Source: Anderseniella sp963787895
GTDB taxonomy: Bacteria > Pseudomonadota > Alphaproteobacteria > Rhizobiales > Aestuariivirgaceae
Reading direction: 5' to 3'
Assembly: GCA_963787895.1 (NCBI GenBank)
Contig: CAWBEX010000005.1
Coordinates: forward strand, 54,667 to 118,666
DNA: 64,000 nt
Shown here: in pieces, positions 7,848 to 16,178 of the stretch
Numbering within the stretch: the first letter of the stretch is position 1
Layout: every line of letters begins with the position of its first letter
Made by a program: the position numbers and the translations under genes
Notes under the pieces: model-generated
What the model saw: the letters and a program-made list of their open reading frames with translations, nothing else
Databases searched by the model: none
What the model was told of the DNA's origin: nothing

Positions 7848-9928
7848 TGACCTGGTTGCTCGACTTCCAGCCGCTCATCCCGCTCTGGCTTGCAGTTACA
7901 TTGGCGGTGATGGCCGCAGTGCTTGTGCTAGCCGGCCTGTTGGCACGCGCGCGAGGTTCACTGCTGCGGGCACTGGCCGGAGCGTTGCTCGTGCTGGCGC
8001 TGTTCAACCCGGTGCTGCTGCGCGAAGAGCGTGAAAAGCTGCCGGACATCGCAGTTCTGGTCACAGATCTCAGCCAAAGTCAGACAGTGGGTGACAGGCT
8101 TGAGCTGACCAACGCGGCCAGATCACAACTTGCCGAACGGCTTTCCAAGACACCCGATCTGGAGTTTCGGCAGGTGGAAGTGCGCTCTGGCATCACCGCA
8201 AGCGACGAGGGAACTCTGGTCTTCAAGACCCTGCGCGAGGCACTTTCCGATGTGCCGCCAGAACGTTACGCAGGCGCCATCCTGATCACCGATGGCCAGG
8301 TTCACGACGTACCGAAATCCGCTCAGGAACTGGGCTATGACGGGCCCCTGCACGCGCTTGTAACCGGCAGGCAGGACGAAACCGACCGAACAATCAAACT
8401 TACCCACTCACCAAAGTTTGGCATCGTTGGAGAGCAACAGCCGCTTCGCTTCATCGTTCAGGATAAAGGAGCACAGACCGGAACAGCCGTTGAGGTGACC
8501 ATCTCGATAGACGGCGAAGTGCTTGGAAAAGTGACCACTCAGTCCGGGATCGAGTCCGAACTGGAGATCGACATCAAGCATGGCGGCGACAATATCATTG
8601 AGCTTCTTGCTGCCCCGCTCGAGGGTGAAATCACCACGCGTAACAACCGCGCAATTGTGGTCACGAAAGGTATTCGCGACAGGCTGCGTGTGCTGCTGAT
8701 TTCCGGCAAGCCACATCCCGGAGAGCGAACCTGGCGCAACCTTTTGAAGGCTGACACGTCTGTTGACCTTGTGCATTTCACCATTCTGCGCCCGCCGGAA
8801 AAGCAGGATGGCACTCCGATCAATGAACTATCGCTGATCGCATTCCCGACAAGAGAACTTTTCGTCGAGAAGCTGGATGAGTTCGACCTCATCATCTTCG
8901 ACCGCTACGAACGCCGCGGCGTTCTGCCCATGACCTACCTTGCCAATATCGCCGAATATGTGCGCAAGGGCGGCGCGGTGCTTGTTGCAGCTGGACCGGA
9001 CTACGCCGAAGGCACCAGCATATACCGCACTCCGCTTGCCGATGTCCTTCCCGCCATACCCACCGGCGAGGTTACTGTGCGTCCGTTCCGCGCCCGCATA
9101 ACCGAGAAAGGCGAGCGCCACCCTGTCGTGCGCGGTCTTCCAGGAGGCAGCAGGACCGATCCGACATGGGGCCGCTGGTTCCGCATCGTCGACAGCGAGG
9201 TACGTAATGGCGACATCGTGATGGCCGACCCGGAAGACAGGCCGTTGATGGTGTTGTCCAGAGTGGGCGAAGGAAGGGTGGCCACGCTGATGTCCGATCA
9301 TGCCTGGCTTTGGGCGCGCGGGTATGATGGCGGTGGCCCGCAGGCGGAAATGCTGCGCCGCATGGCCCACTGGCTGATGAAGGAACCGCAGCTTGAAGAA
9401 GAAGCCCTGTCAGGCAGCCAGGCGGCAGGCCAACTCGTGATCCAGCGCAATACCATGGCAAACAAGGTAGACGATGTGACAGTGACCTCGCCGTCTGGTG
9501 AAACCAAGGTGTTGCAACTGCAGCAAACCCAGCCGGGCATCTGGCGCGCCGCCATCACAGCAACTGAAGCCGGTCTGCACCGGTTGACTGACGGCAAACT
9601 GGCAGCTGTGGCAGCGGTGGGCACTGCTGACCCGCGCGAGGCTGCCGATCTGACAGCCACCATAGAGGTGCTTGCGCCGTTCGCCCAAGCCACTCTTGCA
9701 TCAGCCCGCTTCATATCTACGGACGGCAGTGCTTCCACCATGTCGCTACCGAGCATAGCGAAGGTCGGCGCCGGGCGTGCCATGGCGGGCTCAGGCTGGC
9801 TGGGGTTGAAGTCAAACAACGCCTACCGTGTCTTGTCGATAGGTGCCTTTCCGCTGTTTGCCACCCTGCTCGCACTGGCCACGATCATCATGTTGATGTC
9901 GCTGACCTGGTATCGCGAAGGCCGCTAG
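7847..9928 (+). CDS. Large membrane protein of the MoxR operon with glutamine-amidotransferase-like domain
   Basis: The 693-residue protein has two N-terminal hydrophobic segments (about 10-30 and 41-58) and one C-terminal segment (about 660-685), with a long extracytoplasmic or periplasmic middle. A VWA-like region follows the first helices (ITDGQVHDVP around residue 148). A later region around residues 340-500, including IIFDRYERRGVLP, RKGGAVLVAAGPDY and a C-terminal VATLMSDHAWLWARG, matches the class I glutamine-amidotransferase-like domain of this protein family. It closes the MoxR operon and overlaps the upstream stop by one base. The molecular function is not known; a structural or scaffold role in an envelope complex is inferred. 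Confidence 0.8.
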   Translation: MTWLLDFQPLIPLWLAVTLAVMAAVLVLAGLLARARGSLLRALAGALLVLALFNPVLLREEREKLPDIAVLVTDLSQSQTVGDRLELTNAARSQLAERLSKTPDLEFRQVEVRSGITASDEGTLVFKTLREALSDVPPERYAGAILITDGQVHDVPKSAQELGYDGPLHALVTGRQDETDRTIKLTHSPKFGIVGEQQPLRFIVQDKGAQTGTAVEVTISIDGEVLGKVTTQSGIESELEIDIKHGGDNIIELLAAPLEGEITTRNNRAIVVTKGIRDRLRVLLISGKPHPGERTWRNLLKADTSVDLVHFTILRPPEKQDGTPINELSLIAFPTRELFVEKLDEFDLIIFDRYERRGVLPMTYLANIAEYVRKGGAVLVAAGPDYAEGTSIYRTPLADVLPAIPTGEVTVRPFRARITEKGERHPVVRGLPGGSRTDPTWGRWFRIVDSEVRNGDIVMADPEDRPLMVLSRVGEGRVATLMSDHAWLWARGYDGGGPQAEMLRRMAHWLMKEPQLEEEALSGSQAAGQLVIQRNTMANKVDDVTVTSPSGETKVLQLQQTQPGIWRAAITATEAGLHRLTDGKLAAVAAVGTADPREAADLTATIEVLAPFAQATLASARFISTDGSASTMSLPSIAKVGAGRAMAGSGWLGLKSNNAYRVLSIGAFPLFATLLALATIIMLMSLTWYREGR

Positions 9929-9950
9929 AAACCTGCCGGCCGGTTGCTGT

Positions 9951-10514
9951 TTACCGATCCCTGGTATCGGCGTAGCGCGATGGCGAAAGCACAAGGCCTG
10001 AAACATTGTCGAAACTGCCGGGCACGAGTTCACGGTACAACAGCCTGTCCGGGTCTACCGGGCCAGGCAGTTGCAGGCGGCCATCTGGCACGCGTGAAAA
10101 GCCAAACGGCCCATAATAAGGTTGGTCACCAACAAGAATGACCAGCTTGTGGCCGAGCTCACCAGCCAGACCCAGGGTGTATTGCATCAATCCACGCGCA
10201 AGACCTTTGCCTTGCAGATGCGGTTCAACCGCCAGCGGTCCAAGCATTATGGCTTCGTGTCCTGCATCGCCGATACGCAGGTGCCAGTAACTCAGCACTG
10301 CACACAGGTCCTCAACTCCGGGCTCACAGGTTTCGCCACACTTGAACACCGCATAGCTCAAGCCCTCAACCGGCTTCTCGCCCTCGCGGAACCGGTAGGA
10401 AGTCTTGGTCTGCCTGCCCTGTCCGAACGCCCTGTCGAGAAGCGCCTCTGAGCGAGCAACCATTTGGTCATTGTCATAGTCAAAGGCAAGGATTGTGGTG
10501 GAAAGCGGTGTCAT
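9951..10514 (-). CDS. GNAT-family N-acetyltransferase
   Basis: The 187-residue protein has the acetyl-CoA-binding motif A as GPLAVEPHLQGKGLARGLM at about residues 90-108. The LVGDQPYYGPFGFSRVP block at about 124-140 is typical of YhbS-like predicted N-acetyltransferases. The substrate cannot be read from sequence; relatives acetylate small molecules or proteins. The gene is convergent with the MoxR operon, leaving only 22 bases between stops, with a small inverted repeat (CCGAT/ATCGG, 9955-9971) at the end. The start ATG at 10514 is the first available. Confidence 0.85.
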   Translation of the reverse strand: MTPLSTTILAFDYDNDQMVARSEALLDRAFGQGRQTKTSYRFREGEKPVEGLSYAVFKCGETCEPGVEDLCAVLSYWHLRIGDAGHEAIMLGPLAVEPHLQGKGLARGLMQYTLGLAGELGHKLVILVGDQPYYGPFGFSRVPDGRLQLPGPVDPDRLLYRELVPGSFDNVSGLVLSPSRYADTRDR

Positions 10515-10761
10515 GGGGAGAGCTCATAAAGTGAGTTGGGAGAGGTATGACAATTCTCACACTGGCTCTCAGCCCCTGTACCCGCCTCCTGCTCTACAGG
10601 ATCGCATGGCCAGACGACAGCTTGCCAGCGCGGCAGGACATAGGCCCGCATCGCTCATGGCAGTATCGTCGCAGTACCAAGCACAGGATCATTTCAGGTC
10701 TCCCGTTTCACCCAACCTGAGGGCAAATATCATGTCTTGCCCGATTCCGTCAAACGGCACT
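10515..10761. other. Intergenic region, no gene seen
   Basis: This 247-base stretch separates the GNAT gene start from the end of the NUDIX gene, both on the minus strand. The open frames crossing it have no recognisable product and are antisense to flanking genes. A promoter for the GNAT gene is expected in its first part but I could not identify convincing -35/-10 elements. Confidence 0.4.
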
Positions 10762-11232
10762 TCACCAGATGGCTGCAACATCGATTTTGCCAGTCAATTC
10801 CCGCAGCCGCCGCAGCATGGCTGGCGGACAGTCGCGGGCTATGTCGTCGGGCAGCAAAAACTCACGATGCGTTATCTCCATGCCCGGCTGCCAATTGCCC
10901 TGTTCAAAATCCGGTGCCCGGTACACGGCAACATAGTCGCCGGGATAATTCGCATGGTTTGAATATAGTCCGAACAGGCCAAGATCACCGTTCAGGCGGA
11001 TACCGGTCTCTTCCATGACTTCGCGCCGCACCGCCGAAACTGGGTCCTCACCACGTTCTACCCCGCCGCCAGGAAATATCCAGCCCTTGGTATAGCTTTG
11101 CCGCACTACCAGGTAGCGGCCCTTGTCGTCCTGCACTATTGCTCTGACGCCTAATGTCATGCCACGAGTCAATCGACCCATTGGTTGCAGCAACAGGCGA
11201 TTTGCCATTGGGTAGATAACCGTTTTGAGCAT
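10762..11232 (-). CDS. NUDIX hydrolase
   Basis: The 156-residue NUDIX enzyme has a complete box: GGGVERGEDPVSAVRREVME followed by ETGI, at about residues 55-78, preceded by GWIFP. It hydrolyses a nucleoside diphosphate linked to some other moiety; the substrate is not evident, and it lacks the CoA-pyrophosphatase lead-in of the gene at 1591. The start ATG 11232 has a strong ribosome-binding site (AGGAGAAGAA immediately upstream). It stands alone on the minus strand, divergent from the LpxO-like hydroxylase gene with about 107 bases between starts. Confidence 0.87.
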   Translation of the reverse strand: MLKTVIYPMANRLLLQPMGRLTRGMTLGVRAIVQDDKGRYLVVRQSYTKGWIFPGGGVERGEDPVSAVRREVMEETGIRLNGDLGLFGLYSNHANYPGDYVAVYRAPDFEQGNWQPGMEITHREFLLPDDIARDCPPAMLRRLRELTGKIDVAAIW

Positions 11233-11339
11233 TTCTTCTCCTGCAGTGGTAGCTTTCCATGCCGCAATACCGCAAAATTGCCACTCATCGACTTTAGCAA
11301 TTTTTGCAATGAATCGTCAGATGCTTGTACGCTGACAAT

Positions 11340-12167
11340 ATGAGCAAGAAAGACATGAACACACACAATGGAACAGCGCCCGCGAAAACAGCGGCAAAAC
11401 CCATGCACCAGAAACTGCTTCGCAAGGTGGGCGGCAAATTCAGAAGAACCATAGCCGGGCTTCAATCGCGCCAGTCATTGATTGGCGATACACCCGTCCT
11501 GCCGGCATCACATTTCCCGGAATTTGCAGTTCTCGAGGAGAACTGGCGCGATGTGCTGAGCGAAGTGAAGGAAATCCTGAAGTTCCGCGAGGCTGTTCCA
11601 CGTTTTCACGAGGTCTCGGAAGATCAGAAGAACATCTCCAAGGATGATCAATGGAGAACCTTCTTCCTGTTCGGTTTCGGCACCAAGCTTGAACGCAACT
11701 GCGCCAAAGCCCCAAAAACCGCCGCCATGCTGGAAACCATCCCGAATCTTCAAACAGCATGGTTCTCCATACTTGCACCTGGAGCTCACATTCCTCCGCA
11801 TAAGGGCGTCACCAAAGGCATTGTCACTTGCCACATGGGCCTGATTGTGCCGCGCGACCGGCACAACTGCCGCCTGAAGGTGGAAGACCAGTACTGCGAA
11901 TGGGAAGAAGGCAAGATATTCGTGTTTGACGACACTTACAGGCACGAAGTGATGAACGATACTGACGAAGAACGCGTGGTGTTGCTGTGGCATGTGGACC
12001 GGCCAATGAAAACCCCAGCCAGACTGCTGCACAAACTGTTTATTTCGGGATTGAAGAAGAGCGCGTTTTTCAAGAACCCGCAAAAGAACATGCAGACTTT
12101 CGAAGACCGCTTCGAGAAGGCGACACGCGACGCCGCCGAAACACTTGAAAAAATGAGCACACACTAA
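11340..12167 (+). CDS. Aspartyl/asparaginyl beta-hydroxylase-domain protein (LpxO-like)
   Basis: This is probably an Fe(II)/2-oxoglutarate-dependent hydroxylase. The 275-residue protein carries the metal ligands in the family context: APGAHIPPHKGVTKG with the first His, then KIFVFDDTYRHEVMND with the second, and EERVVLLWHVDRP, which supplies the arginine that binds 2-oxoglutarate. The LpxO branch of this family hydroxylates the acyl chain of lipid A, and the gene stands at the head of a lipid-synthesis and export cluster. A lipid (ceramide or lipid A acyl chain) is therefore a reasonable inferred substrate; protein or peptide substrates also occur. I use ATG 11340; TTG 11325 upstream and ATG 11355 are alternatives. 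No membrane segment is evident. Confidence 0.82.
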   Translation: MSKKDMNTHNGTAPAKTAAKPMHQKLLRKVGGKFRRTIAGLQSRQSLIGDTPVLPASHFPEFAVLEENWRDVLSEVKEILKFREAVPRFHEVSEDQKNISKDDQWRTFFLFGFGTKLERNCAKAPKTAAMLETIPNLQTAWFSILAPGAHIPPHKGVTKGIVTCHMGLIVPRDRHNCRLKVEDQYCEWEEGKIFVFDDTYRHEVMNDTDEERVVLLWHVDRPMKTPARLLHKLFISGLKKSAFFKNPQKNMQTFEDRFEKATRDAAETLEKMSTH

Positions 12168-12304
12168 GGTACCGGAAGCCGGTCTGCGATCGCACTTCAA
12201 CAATTGCAAAAACATCAATCATTGCTTGCCCATCAGGCCGATGCTGTCTAATCGTGTGTCAGGCCCCACCGCGCGCCGGCAACCAGTGATTTGATGACCG
12301 ACGT

Positions 12305-14038
12305 ATGCTGAAACTATTCCGGATCTTTGCCTCTGCCAAGGGAACCAACCCCTGGCTGGTGCTGGTGTGCCTTGTGCTGTCATCAGTAGCCGAAGTGCTG
12401 TCGATGAGCACCATGCTCCCGGCATTGCTGGCTGTATCAGGCGAGGCCAGCTCGCTGCCGCCAGCATTTCAGACGGTGATCAACTTTACCCTCAACTTGT
12501 TCGGACTGCCCCCCACCATCGCAGGGTTCACAATTGCGGTTGTCATAACACTGGTTCTGCGCAGTGTGCTGCTGGGAGCAGCGCTGACATACGCCGGGTT
12601 CTCGATTGCGAACGTATCGACCAGGCTGCGCGAAGACCTGCTCAATGCCATGTTCGACACCAGGTGGCGCTACTTCGTGAACCATCGCGCAGGCAAGATC
12701 GCCAACATGATATCCGTCGACGCCACGCGCGCGGGACAAGCCTATATGGAGGCGGCCAGTTTTGTCGCCTCCGCGGTCCAGGCTGCCGGCTACATGGTTC
12801 TGGCGCTGATGGCGTCATTCCAGTTCGCGGTCGCCGGCGTGCTGGCAGGAATTGTTATCGTGGTGGGGCTCGGCAAGTTGATTGCGGTCAGCAGGCGTGC
12901 TGGCAGAAGCCAGACAGATTCCACGAGCAAGCTGGTCATACTCGTCACCGACGCGCTCAATAACATCAAGCCGATAAAGTCCATGGCTCGCACCGTGCCA
13001 TTCATTTCCATGTTCACCACCAACCTCGAACACCTCAACAAGTCCATCAAGACGCAGGTCATCTCCTCGCAGGCACTTGATCGCGGCAACGACATTCTCA
13101 TCACCATACTGATAGGCGTCAGCTTCTACCTCGCCGTCGGAGTATGGAATGTTACCCTGGCCAGTGTCACCGTTCTGGGCATCATTTCATTCCAGACAAT
13201 TTCAGTTATCCGGCGCATGCAGAGATTCATGCAGCGCGGCGCAGAACTGGAAGCAGCGTACTTCTCGGTGCATGACATGTCGGAGATGCTGACCCGCGAA
13301 GCGGAACGCAGCGGCGGCAGTACAAACATCACCCTGAATGAAGGCTTGAGCTTCGAGAACGTAACATTTTCTCATACCGACAGGCCAACAATCGAGGATG
13401 TCTCCCTGTTCATTCCTTCAGGCAAGATCACCGTTCTGCAAGGCCCCTCCGGTGCGGGCAAGACGACGATTGTGGACCTGATGCTTGGCCTGCACGATCC
13501 CTCGCACGGACGCATCACCATCGACAACCAGCCACTGGAGCATATCTCGCTGAAGGCATGGCGCAGCAAGGTAGGCTATGTGCCCCAAGAGCTTTCACTT
13601 CTGCACACGACCTTGCGCGACAACATCGCGCTCGGCAACTCCACTCTCACCGATGCAGACCTGATGCATGCGCTGAAGCTCGCAGACGGAGAAGACTTTA
13701 TAGCCGCCCTGCCTGATGGCTTGTCGGCAAATGCCGGCGAGATGGGCACACGGCTGTCCGGCGGGCAACGTCAGCGCATCGCTCTGGCGAGAGCCCTTGT
13801 GGGGTCTCCAAAGTTGCTCATCCTTGACGAAGTTACCAGCGCCCTTGACCCGGAAACCGAAGCCAGCATCTGCGCCAACGCACGTGCGCTTGCCGGAGAG
13901 TTCACAATTGTCGCCATCACCCACCGGCCGGCCTGGGCAGAGATTGCAGACAAGCTCTACAAGGTCGAAGGTGGATCGGTCCGGGAGATGAAACTGCCCG
14001 GCAAACCTGCAACCCGCCGGAAAGCAAGACGCAAATGA
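12305..14038 (+). CDS. ABC exporter, fused permease and ATPase (lipid flippase-like)
   Basis: The 577-residue half-transporter has about six membrane segments in its first 310 residues. The nucleotide-binding domain follows: Walker A GPSGAGKTT at about 380, Q-loop VGYVPQELSLL, signature LSGGQRQRIALARAL, Walker B LLILDEVTSALD and switch His in AITHRPAW. This is the MsbA-like exporter plan, in which a homodimer flips lipids, peptides or drugs across the inner membrane. The stop overlaps the start of the putative ceramide synthase gene by four bases (ATGA), so the two proteins are co-produced. I infer a lipid flippase for ceramide or its derivative, while noting that sequence alone does not give the substrate. 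Confidence 0.85.
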   Translation: MLKLFRIFASAKGTNPWLVLVCLVLSSVAEVLSMSTMLPALLAVSGEASSLPPAFQTVINFTLNLFGLPPTIAGFTIAVVITLVLRSVLLGAALTYAGFSIANVSTRLREDLLNAMFDTRWRYFVNHRAGKIANMISVDATRAGQAYMEAASFVASAVQAAGYMVLALMASFQFAVAGVLAGIVIVVGLGKLIAVSRRAGRSQTDSTSKLVILVTDALNNIKPIKSMARTVPFISMFTTNLEHLNKSIKTQVISSQALDRGNDILITILIGVSFYLAVGVWNVTLASVTVLGIISFQTISVIRRMQRFMQRGAELEAAYFSVHDMSEMLTREAERSGGSTNITLNEGLSFENVTFSHTDRPTIEDVSLFIPSGKITVLQGPSGAGKTTIVDLMLGLHDPSHGRITIDNQPLEHISLKAWRSKVGYVPQELSLLHTTLRDNIALGNSTLTDADLMHALKLADGEDFIAALPDGLSANAGEMGTRLSGGQRQRIALARALVGSPKLLILDEVTSALDPETEASICANARALAGEFTIVAITHRPAWAEIADKLYKVEGGSVREMKLPGKPATRRKARRK

Positions 14039-15174
14039 ATTCGGTTGAAATCTTCAAGGTGAGCGACCGGTCAGGAGTAACAGATTTCCTGCAGGTGCCG
14101 CACCTTGTTTTCGCCGACGACCCGGCCTGGATAGCGCCACTGAATTTCGAACGCCGCCAGCACCTTTCACCCCGTCACAATCCGTTCTTTGAACACGCCA
14201 ATGCCCAGCTGTTCATTGCTCGCAAGGACGGCCGCCTTGCCGGAAGGATTTCCGCACAGGTCGACCAGCTACGGCTGCAAGCGGTTGACCCGCACACCGG
14301 CATGTTCGGCTTTCTCGATGCCGTTGATGACAAGGAAGTTTTCTCGGCCTTGTTCGAAGCCGCCCATGTTTGGCTCAAGCAGCAGGGGATGACGCATTCC
14401 GTCGGCCCCTTCAGCTTTTCGATCAACGACGAGGCGGGATTATTGGTGGACGGTTTTCAACACCCGCCAGCGGTGATGATGGGCCACGCAGCACCATACT
14501 ACGCCGGGCATGTCATCGCGGCTGGCTACGAGCAGGTCAAGGATACGCTTGCCTATGACTTTGACAACACCAAAGCGTTGCCGCGCGGACTGGCCGGCAT
14601 GCTGGAGAAGGTTCGCGCCAGCGGCGATCTGGAAGTCCGGCCGCTGGACAAGAAGAACCTGCAGCGCGATCTCGCCATCCTGATAGACATCTTCAACGAC
14701 GCCTGGTCGCAGAACTGGGGGTTCACTCCGTTCTCGCGCGCCGAGATAGAGAAACTCGGCAAGGACCTGAAAATGCTCGTGGAGGGTGAATTCATCGCTT
14801 TTGCCAACTACAAGGGCAAACCTTGTGCAATGGCAGTGACACTGCCTGATATCAATCGCGCAGCCCACGACCTGAATGGACAGGTCTTTCCGTTTGGCTG
14901 GGCCAGACTGCTGTGGCGGCTGAAAGTCACCGCACCTGAAGCCGTTCGACTACCCTTGATGGGAGTGCGCAAGGAGTTTCATTCAACCCCGGTCGGTTCA
15001 GCTCTTGCGCTTGCTGTGATCGATGCGATCCGTACATACCACAGCAGACGCGGCACCAACCGGGCCGAGCTGTCATGGATACTGGAGGACAACTTGCCAA
15101 TGCGCCGCATGATTGAGGCGATCGGTGGTGTTCATTACAAGACCTACCGCATTTACAGACAGGAAATAGGTTGA
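14035..15174 (+). CDS. GNAT-fold acyltransferase, candidate bacterial ceramide synthase
   Basis: The 379-residue protein belongs to a GNAT-like family often mislabelled dATP pyrophosphohydrolase. It opens with the VPHLVFADDPAWIAPL block, then FFEHANAQLFIARKDGRLAG and a GPFSFSINDEAGLLVDGF segment, with an acyltransferase-like VLPMRR C-terminus (NLPMRRMIEAIGGVHYKTYR). The Caulobacter enzyme bCerS, which N-acylates the sphingoid base with acyl-CoA, is a GNAT-family protein. Here the gene sits 3.3 kb from serine palmitoyltransferase and its companions, and is overlapped four bases by an ABC exporter. The ceramide-synthase assignment is inference from context and family, not from active-site residues. 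The metallophosphoesterase begins 10 bases downstream. Confidence 0.7.
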   Translation: MNSVEIFKVSDRSGVTDFLQVPHLVFADDPAWIAPLNFERRQHLSPRHNPFFEHANAQLFIARKDGRLAGRISAQVDQLRLQAVDPHTGMFGFLDAVDDKEVFSALFEAAHVWLKQQGMTHSVGPFSFSINDEAGLLVDGFQHPPAVMMGHAAPYYAGHVIAAGYEQVKDTLAYDFDNTKALPRGLAGMLEKVRASGDLEVRPLDKKNLQRDLAILIDIFNDAWSQNWGFTPFSRAEIEKLGKDLKMLVEGEFIAFANYKGKPCAMAVTLPDINRAAHDLNGQVFPFGWARLLWRLKVTAPEAVRLPLMGVRKEFHSTPVGSALALAVIDAIRTYHSRRGTNRAELSWILEDNLPMRRMIEAIGGVHYKTYRIYRQEIG

Positions 15175-15184
15175 TCGAACGCGC

Positions 15185-16105
15185 ATGGGATACCGGATTG
15201 CACATATCTCAGATGTCCACATCGCCCCGCTGCCGCCGGTAAACCCGAGCGAGCTGTCCTCCAAGCGGTTGGTCGGCTACAATTCATGGGTGTTCCGGCG
15301 CAGGGCAATCCACAAATCTGCCGTGCTTCAGGAAATCGTCCACGACATCAAAGCCGCTGAGCCCGATCATGTCATGGTTACCGGTGATCTCATCAACATT
15401 GCCCTGAAGCGCGAATTCATCAACGGCGCGAGCTGGTTGCGAAACCTGGGTCCGGCAGAAAGCGTGTCCTTCGTCCCCGGGAACCATGACGCCTATGTAA
15501 GGAATAACTGGGAAACCGGAATGGGCCTGTGGGGCGACTACATGACCGGTGATCTCATGGTGAAAGGGGCAACCTCGACAGCGGATGTCGCCATGCCGTT
15601 CCCTTATGTCAGGCAACGCAGGAATATCGCCATGATAGGCTTGACCACAGCTGTACCCTCGCGTCCGGGCCGCGCGACCGGCACTCTGGGAGTACCGCAA
15701 ATAGAAGCACTCGCCAAATCGCTCGCCAACTTGCGCAAGCAGGGTTTTTTCAGGATCTTGATGATCCACCACCCCCCGCTTCCCGGCATGGCCAAGCAGC
15801 GCAAGGCACTCACTGATGCCGCTGAACTGTCCGGTGTATTGCAGGATGAAGGTTGCGATCTGGTTGTGCACGGCCATAATCATGTTTCCATGCGCAGTGA
15901 ACTGGCGTCCCGGCACGGCACCGTAAATATCCTGGCGGTGCCGTCTGCCAGCTCCTGTGGCGCGCGCGGCACCGAGGCTGCCGCATGGAACCAGTACACC
16001 GTTAGCCGGACCTCCGGGCAATGGCACTGCAGTGTGGATACCAGGCGATGGCACCCGGAACAGAATAAATTTGTGCCACAAACCAGCTACACTTTGCGGA
16101 CATAA
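15185..16105 (+). CDS. Metallophosphoesterase
   Basis: The 306-residue protein shows every calcineurin-like phosphoesterase motif: SDVHIAP (Asp and His) near residue 9, VTGDLIN at about 65, VPGNHDAY at about 98, IHHPPLPG at about 195 and the terminal VHGHNHVS at about 226. It therefore binds two metals and hydrolyses phosphomonoesters or diesters. It lies 10 bases after the candidate ceramide synthase and before lptF, so a phospholipid or phosphorylated sphingoid intermediate is an attractive but unproven substrate. LpxH, the UDP-diacylglucosamine hydrolase, is also in this superfamily. No signal peptide is visible, which favours a cytoplasmic location. Confidence 0.87.
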   Translation: MGYRIAHISDVHIAPLPPVNPSELSSKRLVGYNSWVFRRRAIHKSAVLQEIVHDIKAAEPDHVMVTGDLINIALKREFINGASWLRNLGPAESVSFVPGNHDAYVRNNWETGMGLWGDYMTGDLMVKGATSTADVAMPFPYVRQRRNIAMIGLTTAVPSRPGRATGTLGVPQIEALAKSLANLRKQGFFRILMIHHPPLPGMAKQRKALTDAAELSGVLQDEGCDLVVHGHNHVSMRSELASRHGTVNILAVPSASSCGARGTEAAAWNQYTVSRTSGQWHCSVDTRRWHPEQNKFVPQTSYTLRT

Positions 16106-16178
16106 CGGCTAATCTTGCCCACTCAAACAAGTCAGGACGGCAGCAACCATCTTCAAGATTCCCATCATAGAGCGTTAT

